Positions 31,876 through 43,095 of a stretch of DNA of 64,000 nucleotides are shown in pieces; positions within the stretch are counted from its first letter, which is position 1, and each line of letters begins with the position of its first letter. Both the position numbers and the translations under genes were made by a program. The DNA is from Ancistrus triradiatus (Eukaryota; Chordata; Actinopteri; Siluriformes; Loricariidae): positions 947,501 through 1,011,500 of the forward strand of contig JAJAGP010000049.1 of assembly GCA_025084515.1 (NCBI GenBank), in the 5' to 3' direction. The notes beneath the pieces are model-generated. The model was not told the origin of the DNA. It saw only the letters and a program-made list of their open reading frames with translations, and searched no databases.

Positions 31876-33707
31876 CAGTGGGACAAAAAAGTATTTAGTC
31901 AGCCACTGATTGTGCAAGTTCTCCTACTTAGAAAGATGAGAGAGGTCTGTATTTTTCATCATAGGTACACTTCAACTATGAGAGACAAAATGAGAAAAAA
32001 AAATCCAGGAATTCAGGAATATTCATATCAATTTGTGTGTATGGGATTTTCCTTAAGAATTAATTTGTAAAACAAGTCTATGGTCGGAAAAAATATGTAT
32101 TTGGTGTCAATACCACAAATATACTCTCAACCAGTCTTAATCATCTTGTCTAAATACTCGGCTAATTTTACAGCCAGCCCAAACTTTGCCTTTTGGCAAG
32201 GTACTCCCTACGTACACCCCCCCCCCTTCCCGTTTTTCCGCCCCTCCATTTTCTCCTACACCGTGCTGCCATTTACCTTGTCTATCAACTCAATACTCTG
32301 TAACATAACCTTTGTTGGCAATGGACAGAGTAGGTTCCAACTGCTTCCTGTAAGTCTTTCACCAGGTGGCACACACTGTAAGCTGGTTATTTTGGCCCAT
32401 TCCTCCATGCAGGTGATCTCCCTAGGGGGGGGGGGGGGGCAAATGGGATGTTTGGGCGGCAACACGGACTTTAAACTCCCTCCACAAAATTTCTATGGGG
32501 TTGAGGTCTGGAGGAATGGCTATTTAGGGTCACTCCAGGACCTTGAAATTGCTTTTTAGCGGAGCCACTCCTTCGTTGCCCCCCCCCCCCCCCCCCATTG
32601 CGGGGGTTTGTTTTGGATCACATTGTCATGCTGGAAAGACCCAGCCACGTTTCCATCTTCAATGCTCTCCCACTGATGGAAGGGAGGTTTTGGCTTAAAA
32701 AAATTCACGATTTACATGGCGCCGTTTCATTCTTCCCTTAACACGGATCAGTCATCCTGTCCCCTTTTGCAGAAAACCAGCCCCAAAGGCATGATGTTTC
32801 ACCCCCATGCTTCACAGTAGGTATGGTGTGTGTGTTCTTGGGATGGAAACTCAGCATTCTTCTTCCTCCAACCATGGCAAGTTGAGTTTTTACCAAAAAG
32901 TTCTGATATTATACCAGATGATATTCTTCCCAATCCTCTTCTGGATCAAAATCCATATGCTCTCTGGCAAAAAAAACTTCAGACAGGCCTGGGACATGTT
33001 ACTGGCTTAAAGCAGGGGGGCACGCCTGGCCAACTGCAGGATTTGAGTCCCTCTCCGCGGTTCGTGTGTTACTGGATGGTAGCCTTTGTTACTTGGTCCC
33101 AGCTTCTCTGCAGGTCATTCATCAGGTCCCTCCATCTAGTTCTGGGATTTTTGTTCACCGTTCTCATGATCATTTTGACCCCACGGGATGAGATCTTGTG
33201 TGGAGCCCCAGATTGAGGGAGACTATTAATGGTCTTGTATGTCTTCCATTTTTTCTACAATTGCTCCCACAGTTGATTTATTCACACCAACCTGCTTGCC
33301 TATTGTAGATTCAATCTTCCCAGCCTGGTGCAGGTCTACAATTTTCTTCCTGGTGTCCTTCGACAGCTCTTTGGCCTTGGCCATGATTGAGTTTGGAGTC
33401 TGACTGTTTGAGGCTGTGGACAGGTGTCTTTTATGCAGATAACGAGGTCAAACAGGTGCCATTAATACAGGTAACGAGTGGAGGACAGAAGAGCTTCTTA
33501 AAGAAGAAGTTAAAGGTTTGTGAGAGCCAGAAATCTTGCTTGTTTGTGGGTGACCAAATACTTATTTTCCACCATGATTTGCAATTAAATTCTTTAAAAA
33601 TCCTACAATGTGATTTGCTGGATTTTTTTTCTCATTTTGTCTTTCATCTTTCTAAGTAGGAGAACTTGCACAATCAGTGGCTGACTAAATACTTTTTCGC
33701 CCCACTG
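31876..33707 (-). mobile_element. Tc1-like element D, both ends present
   Basis: The ends cagtgggacaaaaaagtatt (left, after TA 31874-31875) and its complement aatactttttcgccccactg (right, before TA 33708-33709) are intact. Inverted repeats extend inward through cagccactgattgtgcaag. Length is 1832 bp, inflated by long C and G runs and small insertions. A fragment of the right half is at 9930-10230. Confidence 0.85.
32150..33384 (-). pseudogene. Tc1-like transposase of element D, degraded
   Basis: The minus strand start is at 33384 (MAKAKELSKDTRKKIVDLHQ), followed by AGKIESTIGKQVGVNKSTVG, the first HTH, and then after a stop and frameshift KTINSLPQSGAPHKISSRGV and an HTH-2 region. The catalytic half is scattered over frames and disrupted by a run of 18 C (32579-32596), a run of 15 G (32425-32439) and a run of about 10 C (32217-32226). 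Not functional. Confidence 0.75.
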
Positions 33708-33709
33708 TA

Positions 33710-34157
33710 CAGTACTGTGCAAAAGTCTTAGGTCACCATTAGATTAGATATACCGTTGTTTTAGCAAGCATATAATGACCATATATAATGATTTCTCAGT
33801 CTCCTTATTAGAATACAACTAGAAAATTTGAGGAAATATGTACGCGATATTAAAAACCTGAAAAAAGAAAAAACAGCTTCTATAGTCTATGGTGGCAAGT
33901 ATTTAATGTGACTTGCACTAGAGCAGTAGCAGCATCTGGCAGCTTCATCAGGATGCCAAGTTGACCCTTCTTTGACAGTCCAAAGAAGCTTGATCAGGAG
34001 TGGTCTTTTTGGAAGCGTAGCAGCCAAGAAAGCACCTTTTCATAAGGGCACATGAGACTTAATATGTGCTAAAGCTCACAAAGTTTGGAATGAAGTTCAG
34101 TGGAAAAGAGGATTATGGAGTGACGAACCTGAATTTAAAACTTTTTGGTCCAGTCAC
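33710..34157 (+). mobile_element. MITE of the CAGTACTGTGCAAAAGTC family, right end missing
   Basis: Starts immediately after the TA that closes element D, with cagtactgtgcaaaagtctt. It continues into the antisense/sense transposase-derived interior (agcagccaagaaagcacc, aaagaggattatggagtgac) and loses homology to the copy at 36490 after about 34157. The right terminal repeat is absent. Confidence 0.75.
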
Positions 34158-34500
34158 TGACAATACGGCTGAGTGTGTGTCTGTGTGTGCATGTGCTCTG
34201 CCATGGACTGGCACCCTGTCTAGGGTTTGCTCCTGTTTCATGCCCTGTGCTGCCGGTTAGGCCCTGGCCATTTAGCTTTGGTGTGTGTATATTCAGTGTG
34301 CTTACAGTGCGGGTGTTTTGCTTGTCCCTTATGTGCAGTGCATTAGGCAAGGCATCAGTGATGCTTTCACACCAATTCACACCTCCAGCCATGAGCATCT
34401 GCGATGTGGCCTCAGCGAGTTTAGCGAGGCCATAGGTGTGAAAGAAACACAGTGGAAATTCCCACCCTTTAGTAGAACTGAAGCTCTTTAAATACAACAT
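34158..34500. other. Intron with SINE-like fragment
   Basis: 34190-34262 (ccatggactggcaccctgtc, tgctcctgtttcatgccctg, gctgccggttaggccc) is a fragment of a repeat widely seen in fish. The remainder to 34500 shows no repeat. ORFs here are on both strands and unsupported. Confidence 0.4.
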
Positions 34501-34995
34501 TATTGCACCACTTGAGTTGCCTTAAATTACTGCTGAAGGTGTGCAGGTGTCTCGTTCCGGATCGAGGAACAGAGATAAGATGGAGCCAAGCTCTTAGAAG
34601 CAGAGAGCAGACAGCGCAGACGGATATCTTTAGTGAAATGTGGGAGGTGGATGTAGGAAAAGAGGTAGTGGGTCGAGGAGCCATGAGATCTAATCACTGA
34701 ACCAAGTCATTTGCTGTATAAAGATAGCAGGACGGGACCAAGAGCTGACTCCTGGGGCACTCCCAAAGCGAAGCTGTGAAGTGATGAAACCAAACCTCTC
34801 CAGGCCTGGTGGTGGTAGATATGAAGCAAACCAGGTCAGAGCTTGGATCCTATACCTAATTTAAAAATGGTACAGATGAGAATCTGATTCAGAGTGTCAA
34901 AAGCACACGAGACGTCTAGACGGATGAGGAATGACGACTTCATGTAGCGATCTAGTGAGTCACAGCAGAGCAGTTTGTAATTTGGATTGCCACAG
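34501..34995 (-). pseudogene. LINE reverse transcriptase fragment, L2-like
   Basis: On the minus strand, 34890-34920 gives AFDTLNQILI (motif A, normally AFDTVxHxILL). About 170 bases later 34700-34770 gives GVPQESALGPVLLSLYSK, then LGSVIRSHGS, the order found in L2/Rex-like non-LTR retrotransposons. Stops and a shift separate the pieces. The fragment between is the region of the template grip. It is a fossil without ends. Confidence 0.7.
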
Positions 34996-35089
34996 TGTCC
35001 AAAGATGATCCCTTAACTTGCCTCTCACCACCCTGTGATGCCTGACCTGTCCTGGAGGCAGTCATGTCATACTTTGGTTCAGTACTGTG

Positions 35090-35414
35090 CAAAAAGTCTT
35101 AGGACACCATTGGATTTGACATTTCAGCAATGGTATAATGACCATACAGAACATATTAACGATTGGAGCCAAAACTTTCAAAATTTCAAACTTGGATTCG
35201 TCCCTCAGTGAAATCTTTAGCATATCTTAGCCTTTTCACCCTGTTCCTCTTCAATAAAAGTGCTTTCTGGGCTGCTACCCTTCCAAAAAGACCATTTCTG
35301 ATCGAACTTCTCTAGAAGTGTCAACTTGTCATCCCAATTACAGATGTTCATTATACCGTTGCTAAAATAATGGTATATCTAATCTAATGGTGGCCTAAGA
35401 CTTTTGCCTGACTG
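35090..35414. mobile_element. MITE of the CAGTACTGTGCAAAAGTC family, both ends
   Basis: Left end cagtactgtgcaaaaagtct, right end taagacttttgcctgactg before TA. The interior is about 325 bp, with a shortened transposase-derived core in antisense (ttttcaccctgttcctcttc). No TA precedes the left end, so the left target site has mutated. Confidence 0.8.
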
Positions 35415-35416
35415 TA

Positions 35417-36489
35417 CATCCTTAAGTAAAGCGCCGTCTCACTGTTTTGCTAGTCAGCATTATGTATGTAACACTCAATCTGTTACAGGTGCCATTTCAT
35501 TTGTATTTAATTTAAACACAGCATAGAGGTTGTTGCGTAAAATAACAAAAGATGCCACAAAAGATGGAATGTTTTGAGGTTTGTAAGCAATATTTTTCAC
35601 CAGAAGCGTGCTCTTTGTGTTCTTAAATAAATCATTGTGACCTGGAGTTAAAATACACCCTGCTGCTGCTACCTCCCGTAGGAGTGCTCCGTTTGAGAAT
35701 ATGACTGTCCTCATTTGCCTCTGAACCTTCACTAGTTTCAGCCCTTAACTTCTTTCTGCGAAAAGCCAAAAAAGAGAGAGAAACTGATGAAAGCGCAACT
35801 TGCTTACAGCTGATGAAATTATATATTAAGCCATCCTGTGATGTGCTGTCACGACTAAAACATGGGGGAGTCGTGGACCAATAATCCCATCTAGAGAAAA
35901 TAACTGTAGCCTTGCAGAGCTCGGCCTCGGTCCTCGCCTCATCTCTCACCATGCCACGCTGCTGCTCTCAATTATTAAACTCGTACCCGGATCCCACAGG
36001 CCCATCACATTTCCAAGATTAATGTACTATTTAGAGCTATCTGTCTGTAACTTTGAATTATTCAAATCAGCCCCTGAAAAGAACAGACTGCCTGGTGTTA
36101 CGTGGTGTGCCACGGCGATGATTTCAGGCCCTGGGCAGCGTGAGGAAAGTCGGGGTGGTATTAGTAAAACTTCGCTTTGTTTCTTGTCTCTTATTTATTT
36201 CATTTCGAATAAATAAATCTGCTGCTGTAGCGCAACAAAAAAAAAAACGAACATACAGTTTGTCCAACGCAATTACTGGGTTTAAAAAGAAATTCTGCTT
36301 TAGCTTTATCGCACACTGAAAAAACAGAAAATCCAGCCTCTAATGGCAGTAAATTTAGTCTGAGAAAAAAATCAACCATCCAGAAATAATTCTACAAATG
36401 CTTAGAAACAAATTTATATTTGAACTTTTTAAAGTTGATTAGAGTGTTTAGGAACTTTGAAGCAGTAATCCATGATATCCTGGGGTATA
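35417..36489. other. Non-repetitive intronic segment
   Basis: No recognised repeat between 35440 and 36230. Mixed composition. Could contain conserved non-coding DNA. ORFs (85-106 codons on -) have no domain. A run of A lies at 36236-36247. Confidence 0.35.
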
Positions 36490-36960
36490 CAGTCCTGTGC
36501 AAAAGTCTTAGGCCACCATTAGATTAGATATACCCTTGTTTTATCAATGGTACAATTACCATACATAATGATTTCTCAGTCTCCTTATTAGAAGACAAAA
36601 ATAAAATACAGGAATTCATATGCATTATTAAAAAATCTTTAAAGATCAGAAAAAAACAGCTTCTACTTGAGCTTCTTTGGGATGCCAATTTGGCACTTCT
36701 ACAGTTTGAAGAAGCTTGATCAGGAATGGTCTTTATGGAAGGGTAGCAACCAAGAAACCACTTTTTCAGAAGCAGAACAGGGTGAAAAGCCTGAGATATG
36801 CTAAAGCTCACACATATCGGACTGAAAATCAGTGGAAAAGAGCATTATGGAGTGACGAATCCGAAGTTTTTGGGCGCAGTCGTCAACAGTATGTCAATAT
36901 ATTGCCATTATTCCATTTATTCCAAATCTAACGGTGGCCTAAGACTTTTGCGCAGTACTG
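36490..36960 (+). mobile_element. MITE carrying a transposase catalytic fragment
   Basis: Left end cagtcctgtgcaaaagtctt after TA; right end aagacttttgcgcagtactg before TA (36961). Length 471 bp. The interior encodes, at 36716-36900 on +, NGLYGRVATKKPLFQK and QWKRALWSDESEVFG, the stretch around the first catalytic Asp (in WSDES) of a Tc1 transposase. This frame is open to 36931 by chance of small deletion size. Confidence 0.8.
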
Positions 36961-37870
36961 TACGTATGAGGTGACTGTACTTAAGAGGTCAAATTTCCTT
37001 CCTGTCATTCTTCAACATGGGAAAACAACAGAACAATTCAAATTAGAGAAATGTGTGTTGATCTTAATAAGTCAGGAAATAATAGATAATAGATAACTCT
37101 TCTGAGAATGCCCATATCTACAGTTAGGGAAATAATAAAAAAGTTCTGAACAACTGGAACTGTGACAAACTTGTCTGGATGATTATTTTGCCCCACTACA
37201 ATAAGGAGGATGGTAAGAGAGGATCACTGTTGGGGAGTTACAGAAAAAAGTAGCATCTTTGGGTCTCCAGAACTACCATCAGATCCCACTTCCATGGCAA
37301 CAGATTATTTGGAAAGCTTGCCAGGAACAAGCCTCTCCTGTAGTTTAACAACAAACATATGCATGGGATTTGGTAAATGCTACTAGGATTTTGGCTTGAA
37401 CTGTGTTCTGACAAGAACCTGATGCCCACTGTTAAGTATAGTGGAGTCCCTGGGAACCTTGGTAGGGTATATGACATCATTGGCTCCATGAAATGCCAGG
37501 ATATTTTAAGTCCAAATCTGTCTGGTTCTGCCATGCAACTGTAAATAGGGGGTCATTAGATCTTCCAGCAGGACAACAATCCAACCACATGTCCAGATCA
37601 ACATAAAATGGTTTGGTGAACACAACATCAAGCTTCTGCCACAGGCATCTCAGTCCACTGATGTAAATCCCACAGAAAACCTGTGGAGGGAGCTATAGAG
37701 TGGAGTGCCCAAGACCCTGGACGAGATGGAGAGATTATGTAAAGAGAAATGGTCCCAGATTCAAATAAGAGGAGATTAAGTGCTGTTTTATTGGAGCAGG
37801 GAGGCTGTAAAGTATTAAATGAAGAGTTCCGAGAATTGTGGAACATGTTACAAATGATTATTTCCTGATG
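36961..37870 (+). pseudogene. Tc1-like transposase relic, family F
   Basis: A start-like MGKQQNNSN (37016) is followed in shifting frames by MPISTVREIIKKF, TGTVTNLSG and RRMVRE (HTH part). After a decayed middle come IFQQDNNPT (second catalytic Asp) and DVNPTENLWREL (third acidic residue region), then LDEMERLCKEKWSQI. It spans nearly a whole transposase but is interrupted by many stops. No terminal inverted repeats are recognisable. The middle is related to 43719-44105. Confidence 0.7.
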
Positions 37871-37933
37871 AGGAATTTTTTTCTCTCAGACTAAATTCAC
37901 TTCTATTAACGGTTGCCGGTTCTCATTTTTCAG

Positions 37934-37960
37934 CGTGAGATGAAGCTAATTCACCAAAAG
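37934..37960 (+). other. Candidate 27-nt microexon with good splice sites
   Basis: A pyrimidine-rich ggttctcatttttcag acceptor and a gtgagc donor flank 27 bases. In the phase set by the second exon (phase 1) it would read Ala then TGA (stop at 37936-37938), so it is not part of the normal protein. It may be a pseudo-exon or an alternative exon that ends translation. Confidence 0.25.
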
Positions 37961-37970
37961 GTGAGCAACT

Positions 37971-38864
37971 TCTAACTCATATTTACCTGCGCCGCCAGAA
38001 ATTGTGGAGGGGAGAGCATTTAATTGAACATATGAAGATTTTCGTATATCACAGACTCAACGTTTTCCTATTTGCATCACAGCCATTTCATTTTGGATTC
38101 CAATTACAGAGCATGCCAGGATATTCTTGCGTACTCTTGTCTATCTCTCCTTCTGTCCATGATGCTGACATCCAATTTCATTTTGCTCTATTTGCTGTCA
38201 AGGCTCATCCATCTACGTCTGTTGTTTCATATGGCCAGCTGTCCATGAACTGAATGCACAAGGCATAATGCTGTACACATATCTACACCATATCTATATA
38301 CTGTATCTTATATCGCTCCTTAATATTTCTCTACAACTGACTAGTAGAGATAAAGTGTGTTTACATTCACTTAATAATCCGATAACTTGGGTAATTTGGT
38401 ACTTGGGTAATCCAATAATGGGGAAACTGTGGGTTTACAATATCACAGCAAGATGGGACGTAAAGTTCAAACATCCTGCTGCAGCGTTTTGTAAACATAG
38501 ACTCACTTTACCGGGAAATATAGAACTTCTAATAGCATGCAAATATTGCTACAGAGACGGAGACCAGCTTTTTTTGAGTGAGCCATTTTGTGGGTGCTGC
38601 ATTTAATCCCAGGGTTGCCAGATCCCACCAGAGAAACAAGCAACTAGGTCTATGGAAACAAGCCCAAAAGTCAAGTAAAAAAGTGTGTATTTCTTTTCAA
38701 CTTTAGGGGTTGTACAAAATAAACTTGCACCAATATTGGAGAGAGAGACAGGATCAAATAAGCAACTACACTTTAGAAACAAGCCCCAAAAACATGCAGC
38801 CCATAACTATCAATATTTTTAAGTGACTTTATCAAAACAGAAACCCAAAATCGCTTCGAAAAAG
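37971..38864. other. Intron, no gene recognised
   Basis: No repeat family identified. The ORF at 38268-38606 (112 codons) is hydrophobic in part but has no domain and no gene context. Confidence 0.35.
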
Positions 38865-39057
38865 TGGGACTATGGTGGCCTAGCGGTTAAGGTACTGGAC
38901 TATGGACTAGAAGGGCCAGGGTTCAAATCCCACCTCTGCCAAGCTGCCACTCTTGGGTCCCTGAGCAAGACCCTTAACCCACAATTGCTTGGATTGTAAG
39001 ACTGTACCAATTGTGAGTCACTCTGGATAAGGGTGTCTGCTAAATGACATAAATGAC
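38865..39057 (+). repeat. tRNA-derived SINE
   Basis: The head has A-box-like tggcctagcggttaagg and B-box ggttcaaatcc (38920-38930). The body has caagctgccactcttgggtc and ccttaacccacaattgcttg. The tail has ctctggataagggtgtctgc and taaatgacataaatgac. It is the best + strand copy of the family, paired with 25417-25610. Confidence 0.88.
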
Positions 39058-40600
39058 CCGGCAACTGTCTTTGATTCTGCTAGCTGCTAGCTGTATGACT
39101 CTTGGTTGTAGCCACACAAATTAAAAATTGGCAAATTAAAGTCTGGAATCATTAGAATAGGTTTTCACCCAATTTCAGCAACACAGTGTATCGGTGACAC
39201 GAATATTTAAGCCTCAACAAGCAAAGACAACTGAAAGTCATGGACATGCAGCTTCATGCTCTCTGAGTACTCAGACCTGTAATCTAACTCTGGGACAGAC
39301 TTCCAACAGTACGCGAAAAAGTCAATATTTGCATTGGATGAATATTCATGGGTTTCAAAGCCGTGGAAGCAGAGGGGACTCTAATTTAAACTAAAAATGA
39401 TTTGCGCTTGAAAAGTAATGAAGCCGCAGTACTCAGAGAGGAGATCGGGTCTCCAGTGTGGGGATCTCGACAGATGTTGAATAAGAAGCTTAGGAACATG
39501 CAGTATTTATTTTCTCGGGCGAGGAGAATACTCGCAGACGTTTCGCATAATGCAAATCTCCGGCCTCCCTATCTGCTTAATGCTGATAAGATCGATCTTT
39601 ATTCAGCGCTAAGCTAGCACTTGTGCCGGATTACCATCAGGAAACACGACTCCTCAGACAATGTAGCCTTGGGCTGTTTTACAGCGCTCGTCTCATTTTC
39701 CTTCAGACCTAAATTAAACAATTTCGCTTTATAGATTTTCCAAATGTGCAGTAGCAGCACATCTGCCAATTTCTGCTTTCCAGCCTGGGACAGGGTTTTG
39801 ATAAATATGCAGCTCCACCTAAGGCTAGAAGAATAAAGAGAGAAAAAAAGTGGTGCCTTATGTCATCTTGGCTATTGGACTGTGAAAATGTGAGATGCCA
39901 AAACGTAAATATGGAGATCTTCACCAATTAAGCCGATGTGAATAATTAACGACACTCTGGATGTTGCTTCCGTTCTCTTCTTCGCTCTCGTCTTCTGTCA
40001 CTGGCAGCATCTCTGTCTCCTGAGTCATCTTACTAAGACTGAAGAAACAGCACAGAGTCCACTCAACACTCATTTCAATGGCCTCTGTTAGAAAATGGTT
40101 TCATATTCTCCATCCACAACTCTTTGCCTGTCTCCCGTGACCACTGACACAGGACAAAAATCTGATATGATAAACAGCAGTGGATTCATGGTTGTGTAAC
40201 AGCTGCACTTCGTCCACTGTCTCATGGTGTCCCAGAGGAAGCACTGACAGAATGGTGGCTGTAAATAGGAATGTGACAGCTCGCATTAGCCGGACAGACT
40301 TTCACCATAATTGCAGACACCACCGTCAGACATATCCCATAATCCTGCAGCGTCTTCTCTCTGCTAAATTCTGCCGATTAAACTGCATCATTTCAATTTA
40401 GGCCATGCGGTACATTTTAGGTCATGCTCAGATCTTTGTTGTAAATTATCAGATAAAACATCATAATTCCTCAGGCCAACAGAAATGTTCATGGTCTCAG
40501 AGAGTAAGACACCAGTCATAAGATGAATCAGATGTTGAACAAATTGGAATCAGGAAAAGCAGAGACAGACATAACGATCTGAAATGAAAAGTCCTCATGT
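39058..40600. other. Non-repetitive intronic segment
   Basis: Mixed composition, no repeats recognised from 39200 to 40500. Several 60-80 codon ORFs lack domains. Could include conserved non-coding DNA, untested. Confidence 0.35.
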
Positions 40601-40609
40601 TAAAAAAAA

Positions 40610-42930
40610 AATTCAGACAAAAAGCCATCAGGCCAAATTGGTCTGAGAAAAAGTCATCAAGAAAAAATGAACTCCTACAAAAAAGGAGTCTGGTCAAATT
40701 GTCTCAGACTGAAAGGCAGTTGGGCAAAGCGGTCTCAGGCAACAAGACTTCAGGAAAAAATGGTCTTAGACAAAACAACTTCAGGCAAGGTTTAGGCACA
40801 AAGGTAATGGGGCAAAACAGTCTCAGACAACTAGGCATTGGATGGTTTTAGAACAAATAACGTCAAGTAAAGGGTCAACAACAAAAAGACATCAGGCAAA
40901 AATGTCAAGAAATAAAATGACTATCTCTGTCAACAAGTCATTCAGGCAAAACTGCCTCAGACAAAAAGACCAGGGCAAAACCATCTCTGACAATTATACC
41001 ACTGGTGCAAAATGTTCTCAGACAAATAGACCATTGTGGCAAAACAGTCTGAGACAAATAGAAAATTGGGGCACAATTGTCGCAGACAAAAAGAACATTG
41101 TGGCAAAACCATCTCAGACAACACGACAACTGGGGCAAAACAGTATCAGACAAATATACCATTGGGGCAAAACCATCTCAGATAGATAGACCATTTGGGC
41201 AAAACAGTCTCTGACAAATAGACGACAGGTGCAAAACTTTCTGAGACAAAAACACCATTGGGGCAAAACTGTCTCATACAAAAATGGCTTGGGGCAAAAC
41301 CATCTCAGACAAATAAACCACAAGTGCAAAACAGTCTCAGACAAAAAGACCATCTTGGCAAAACAGTATCAGACAAAAACACCATTGGGGCAAAACAGTC
41401 GCAGATAAAATATCAGAGGCAAAACAATCTCAGACACAAAGGCAATTGGAGCAAAACAGTCCCAGACAAAAAGATCATCTAGGCAAAATGGCCTTGGGGC
41501 AAAACCATATCAGACAAATAGACCATCAGGGCAAAACAGTCTAAGGCAAATGGACCATTGGGGCAAAACAATTTCAGACAAAAAGGCCATTGGAGCAAAA
41601 CAGTCCCAGACAAAAAGATCACTGGGGCAAAATAGTCTAAGACAACAAAAACTGGGCAAAACTATCTCAGACAAAAAAGACAATTGGGCAAACTGTCTCA
41701 GACCAAAAGATCATCAGGGCAAAATCATCTAAGATATAAAGACCACTGGAGCAAAACCATCTCAGACAAAAAGATCAGGGGCAAAACAAGCAGGGGTAAA
41801 ACAGTCTGGGGTAAAACAGACAAGTAGACCATTGGGGCAAAATAATCATACAATTGTCTCAAAAAAAATATCCTTGTCTCAAGAATAAATGGTTGCCAAA
41901 AAATGAGATTTCAGGACTGAAAAGCATCAGATGAAGATTATTTGAGACAAAGAGGTCTCATACAAACTGGTTTCAGGCAGTACTTCATCAGGATTAAACA
42001 GTCTCAGACAAAAAGGCCATCTTGGCAAAACAGTCTCAGACAAAAAGACCATCTTGGCAAAACAGTATCAGACAAAAAAGCCTTGGGGCAAAACTCTCTT
42101 AGACAGATACATCATCAAGGAAAAACAGTCTAAGACAAATAGACCATCAGAGCAAAACTGTCTGAGACAAAAACACCATTGGGGCAAAACAGTCGCAGAT
42201 AAAATATCAGGTGCAAAACAATTTCAGACAAAAAGGCAATTGGAGCAAAACAGTCCCAGACAAAAAGATCATCTGGGCAAAAGAGTCTGAGACAAAATGG
42301 CCTTGGGGCAAAACCATGTCAGACAAATAGACCATCAGGGCAAAACAGTCTAAGTCAAATGGACCATTGGGGCAAAACAATTTCAGACAAAAAGGCCATT
42401 GGAGCAAAACAGTCTAAGACCAAAAGATCATCAGGGCAAAATCATCTAAGATATAAAGACCACTGGAGCAAAACCATCTCAGACAAAAAGATCAGGGGCA
42501 AAACAAGCTGGGGCAAAACAGTCTGGGGTAAAACAGACAAGTAGACCATAATAAACATACAATTGTCTCAAATAAAAATATCCTTGTCTCAAGAATAAAT
42601 GGTTGCCAAAAATGAGATTTCAGGACTAAAAAGCATAAGATGAAGATTATTTGAGACAAAGGGGTCTCATACAAACTGGTATCAGGCAGTACTTCATCAG
42701 GATTAAACAGTCTCAGACAAAATGTCGTCAGGGAAAAAGGGTCTCAACCAAAAGAACAGAATGATCTCAGACAGAAAGGCATCAGCCAGTTTCTGTCTCA
42801 AACCTGAACTAATGAATTGATCTCAGACCATAAGGCATCAGGCAAAACTGTATTACATAAAACACCATCAGGACAAATCAGCCACAAGCAAAAGGGCATC
42901 ACTCAAAATGATCTAAAAGAAAAATAAGCA
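40610..42930 (+). repeat. Tandem array (minisatellite), exact 32-bp core period
   Basis: About 2.3 kb of units such as ggggcaaaacagtctcagac followed by aaaaagaccatt. In the core (41038-41168) the ggc anchor recurs at 41038, 41070, 41102, 41134 and 41166, exactly 32 bases apart. Edges (before 40900 and after 42730) are more diverged. By length it holds roughly seventy units. Since 32 is not a multiple of three, each frame cycles through three phases, giving a 32-residue peptide period and long stop-free frames on both strands. These ORFs are a result of the repeat and are not supported as genes. It lies inside the second intron of the follistatin-like gene. Confidence 0.95.
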
Positions 42931-42955
42931 TCAAGCAGAAGGTCTGGGAAAATCC

Positions 42956-43095
42956 CATTAAAATGTTTACATTTATATTTACAACATTTAGCAGACCACA
43001 TTCTCCAGAGCAGTATGCTACAACTGGGCTTATCAGGATGAGGTTTAAAGGCCTTGCTTACAACCCCAGCAGCATCCAGAAGTTTAATAACTGAT
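42956..43095 (-). repeat. SINE relic
   Basis: tttacatttatatttacaac, atttagcagaccacattctc and aaaggccttgcttacaaccc follow the tail-to-head order of the minus copy at 25417. The head is lost. Confidence 0.55.

Noticed and set aside
37934..37960. Fourth coding exon of the follistatin-like gene between 27.7 and 57.8 kb
   Set aside because: With the phase fixed by exons 2 and 3 it would add an in-frame TGA. Direct joining of exons 2 and 3 gives an uninterrupted linker of the expected length. It is kept only as a possible non-productive exon.
40842..41189. Long plus-strand ORF with repeated QNSLRQ/GKT motifs, and matching minus-strand ORFs
   Set aside because: The frames are open because a 32-bp tandem unit lacks stops in most phases. 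They exist on both strands and have no start context or domain.
40610..42930. CRISPR array
   Set aside because: The period is about 32 bp with no spacer/repeat alternation: the whole unit is repeated and diverges gradually. The host is a vertebrate.
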